Shown here in pieces: positions 63,401-64,000 of a stretch of 64,000 nt of DNA. The translations under genes and the position numbers were made by a program. Position 1 is the stretch's first letter. Each line of letters starts with the position of its first letter. Below the pieces are notes generated by a model that did no database searches, was not told the origin of the DNA, and saw only the letters and a program-made list of their open reading frames with translations. The DNA comes from JAFMKE01 sp964655225 (lineage in GTDB: Bacteria > Bacteroidota > Bacteroidia > Chitinophagales > UBA8649), in the NCBI GenBank assembly GCA_964655225.1, contig CAZZMB010000005.1, positions 1 through 64,000 of the forward strand, in the 5' to 3' direction.

Positions 63401-64000
63401 CCGCATCAACAGTATTTTGACCGAAATTTGAAGAGCCACCGCCTCCCCAAGACATATTTATAACATCTGCTCCATTGTTAGCAGCCCATGCCAAACCTTC
63501 GTAACCTGCGGTTAAGGACCCATCTGAACAACGTCCTATTTTTACTGGCATAATACTAACATCGAAACCTATAGAGGCAACTCCTGTACCGTTATTCGTA
63601 TTGGCACCCACAGTTCCTGCAACATGCGTTCCATGGTTTCCATCGTTTCCCCCACAAGGGTTGGGGTCTGTACTGTTTTGATCACTCGCATCATTTCCAG
63701 CGACGAATTTACCGGTTAAATCAGGGTGAGTCGTGTTAATCGCATCATCAGTTACCGCTACAACAACAGATGAAAGACCCGTGCTCAAATCCCAAGCTTG
63801 TTGAGCTTGCATTTTATAAAGGTGCCACATACCTGTTCCGTTGGTAGAATTTGCACCAAGATCATTAGGCGTCAAAAACTTGACGTGAAGCTCTTTTTTT
63901 TCTGCATACGTTATGAAAGAATACTTCTCGATATCCTGAATAAAGGCATCGACGAGGTCTCCTTTGTCAAAATTTATTTGAAAGGTATGGTTTAGTTTTG
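60462..64000 (-). CDS. Secreted subtilisin-like protease, T9SS cargo (5' end outside window)
   Basis: Partial: the frame is open to the window edge, so the signal peptide and prodomain lie beyond. The S8 domain comes first, with catalytic Asp in VVVAVTDDAINTTHPDL, His in NHGTHVAGTVG, Ser in GTSMASPNVSGLLGL and oxyanion Asn in AAAGNNN. Then two CARDB-like domains (LRNYGSNTITNLTINYTW and IRNFGNNPLVSATIIYN), a MAM-like jelly-roll, a PKD domain (ISFSDNSVGVVNSRSWSFQGG), SprB-like repeats (GSIDLNISAGSGNYNIQWSNGSS) and a type IX sorting tail (VNLYPNPSKANTN, GTYFLKI). Secreted by T9SS and surface-bound or released. Extracellular protein degradation is the likely role. Confidence 0.93.
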   Translation of the reverse strand, partial: KLNHTFQINFDKGDLVDAFIQDIEKYSFITYAEKKELHVKFLTPNDLGANSTNGTGMWHLYKMQAQQAWDLSTGLSSVVVAVTDDAINTTHPDLTGKFVAGNDASDQNSTDPNPCGGNDGNHGTHVAGTVGANTNNGTGVASIGFDVSIMPVKIGRCSDGSLTAGYEGLAWAANNGADVINMSWGGGGSSNFGQNTVDAAHNQGAILVAAAGNNNSTNQFYPAAYNNVVSVASTTTDDSRSSFSQYGTWIDISAPGSAIRSTVANNGYDRYQGTSMASPNVSGLLGLMKSYAPNASRTDLVNCLYSSADPVTSNQGQMGAGRINAFAALQCVSAFTLQTDAGITAISSPENAICGSSFTPELTLRNYGSNTITNLTINYTWGTVNNNFNWTGSLASGQSAQVSLPVQSTVGSGSFTFTATANLVGDQLPSNDSQSKAFTLDPTGQVASLSITTDCYGSEITWEILDDQNNTVVSGGPYTDITGGETITDSYCLPIGCYTFNIYDSYGDGMYGSQWNCNVDGDYFMTDENGANLFQMTAANGDFGNSTSHDFCIINPNINDDAGISEIIFPQSRICSGTFAPQVRIRNFGNNPLVSATIIYNTGGPNQSFNWIGNLTIGQTEIVTLPNISANAGFITLTANTSSPNGNADQNASNDQSQANFTVLSNSQTLPFTESFSSNSISSGTWSLSNPDNAETWEMVNVVGTSPGSIGAKMDFFNYAQSSQRDGLISPKLNFNGYTSINMTFEHAYRRFDQTTTDSLIVYVSTDCGGSWQRIFGTGENSTGSFATATTNENGFTPANSGEWCMGTIGSDCFSLDLTAFSGNEVLVKFEGFNSGTIGNNLYLDNINITGVASSLVADFNASSTSICVGESISFSDNSVGVVNSRSWSFQGGSPSTSSAASPAVAYNTPGVYNVSYTVNGPSGSNTETKTSYIVVNALPQENATVSNTSCNEVSNGSIDLNISAGSGNYNIQWSNGSSTELITGLAAGNYSVTISDATSSCSSNASFTIGSDYSINSNLTVIDNSATQGNSSITAVASGGTAPYTFSWNNGALSGDFIDNLSGGQYLLTISDGVGCLSFDTASIGFVGLNDLDVISEVNLYPNPSKANTNLYLALKESSNLGLSIFDAIGQLVWNAQFENFNKGLISLPTINLSEGTYFLKISSARKHRILPLILID

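Noticed and set aside
1..64000. tRNA genes, CRISPR arrays, insertion sequences, prophage or plasmid origin
   Set aside because: No cloverleaf-like sequences, spaced direct repeats, transposase or integrase motifs were recognised; genes are typical chromosomal ones.

Overview
The window is a gene-dense, AT-rich stretch of a Bacteroidota chromosome, probably an aerobic, pigmented, free-living member; I cannot place it to genus. The evidence is: Bacteroidota-type -7 promoter boxes (TAnnTTTG) before many genes; few Shine-Dalgarno-like leaders; a secreted subtilase with SprB-like repeats and a C-terminal type IX secretion sorting domain; a ClpC-type Clp ATPase; a menaquinone gene (menE); several SpII lipoproteins; and a carotenoid locus of the flavobacterial CrtD/CruF/CrtYcd kind.

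Layout. 1-5.3 kb: valS, a WYL-only protein, menE, a lipoprotein and RNase H. 5.4-10.3 kb: a PI-PLC-like lipoprotein followed by a short polysaccharide-export set (flippase, Wzz-like, O-antigen-ligase-like). 10.4-23.5 kb: acyl-CoA dehydrogenase, a TonB-dependent receptor, a ribosome hibernation factor, a dehydrogenase/reductase (SDR), a CDP-alcohol phosphotransferase, a nitronate monooxygenase plus sterol-reductase pair, and a four-gene operon led by fumarylacetoacetase. 23.6-33.0 kb: housekeeping genes (typA, cold-shock protein, SOUL protein, thyA, clpC, STAS protein, rnz, sigma-54 response regulator). 33.1-33.5 kb: RNase P RNA on the minus strand. 33.5-42.2 kb: methyltransferase, mutS, SpoU methyltransferase, acyltransferase, MazG-like protein, sulfotransferase, pyrR-pyrB.

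42.2-55.1 kb is the most interesting part. An overlapping plus-strand chain (two glycosyltransferases, ribBA, a CrtD-like desaturase, a CruF-like hydratase) is followed by a CarH/LitR-like B12-binding MerR regulator, then an ECF sigma factor, crtI and crtB. A facing minus-strand operon encodes a Rieske oxygenase, a CrtU-like desaturase/methyltransferase and a fused CrtYc-CrtYd lycopene cyclase. Read together, the genes predict a monocyclic carotenoid with one (possibly aromatised and oxidised) ring and one hydroxylated, 3',4'-desaturated open end, under light and/or stress control. The sigma-factor promoter holds four regularly spaced, alternately oriented copies of a TTTTGTTTA-cored 12-mer, a good candidate operator.

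55.2-64 kb: phenylalanine 4-hydroxylase, CinA, a DUF4197 lipoprotein, a DUF349 protein, a small lipoprotein and the large secreted subtilase, whose N-terminus runs off the window. No tRNA, rRNA operon, CRISPR array, insertion sequence or prophage was recognised. Apart from the RNase P region there is no non-coding stretch above about 300 bases.
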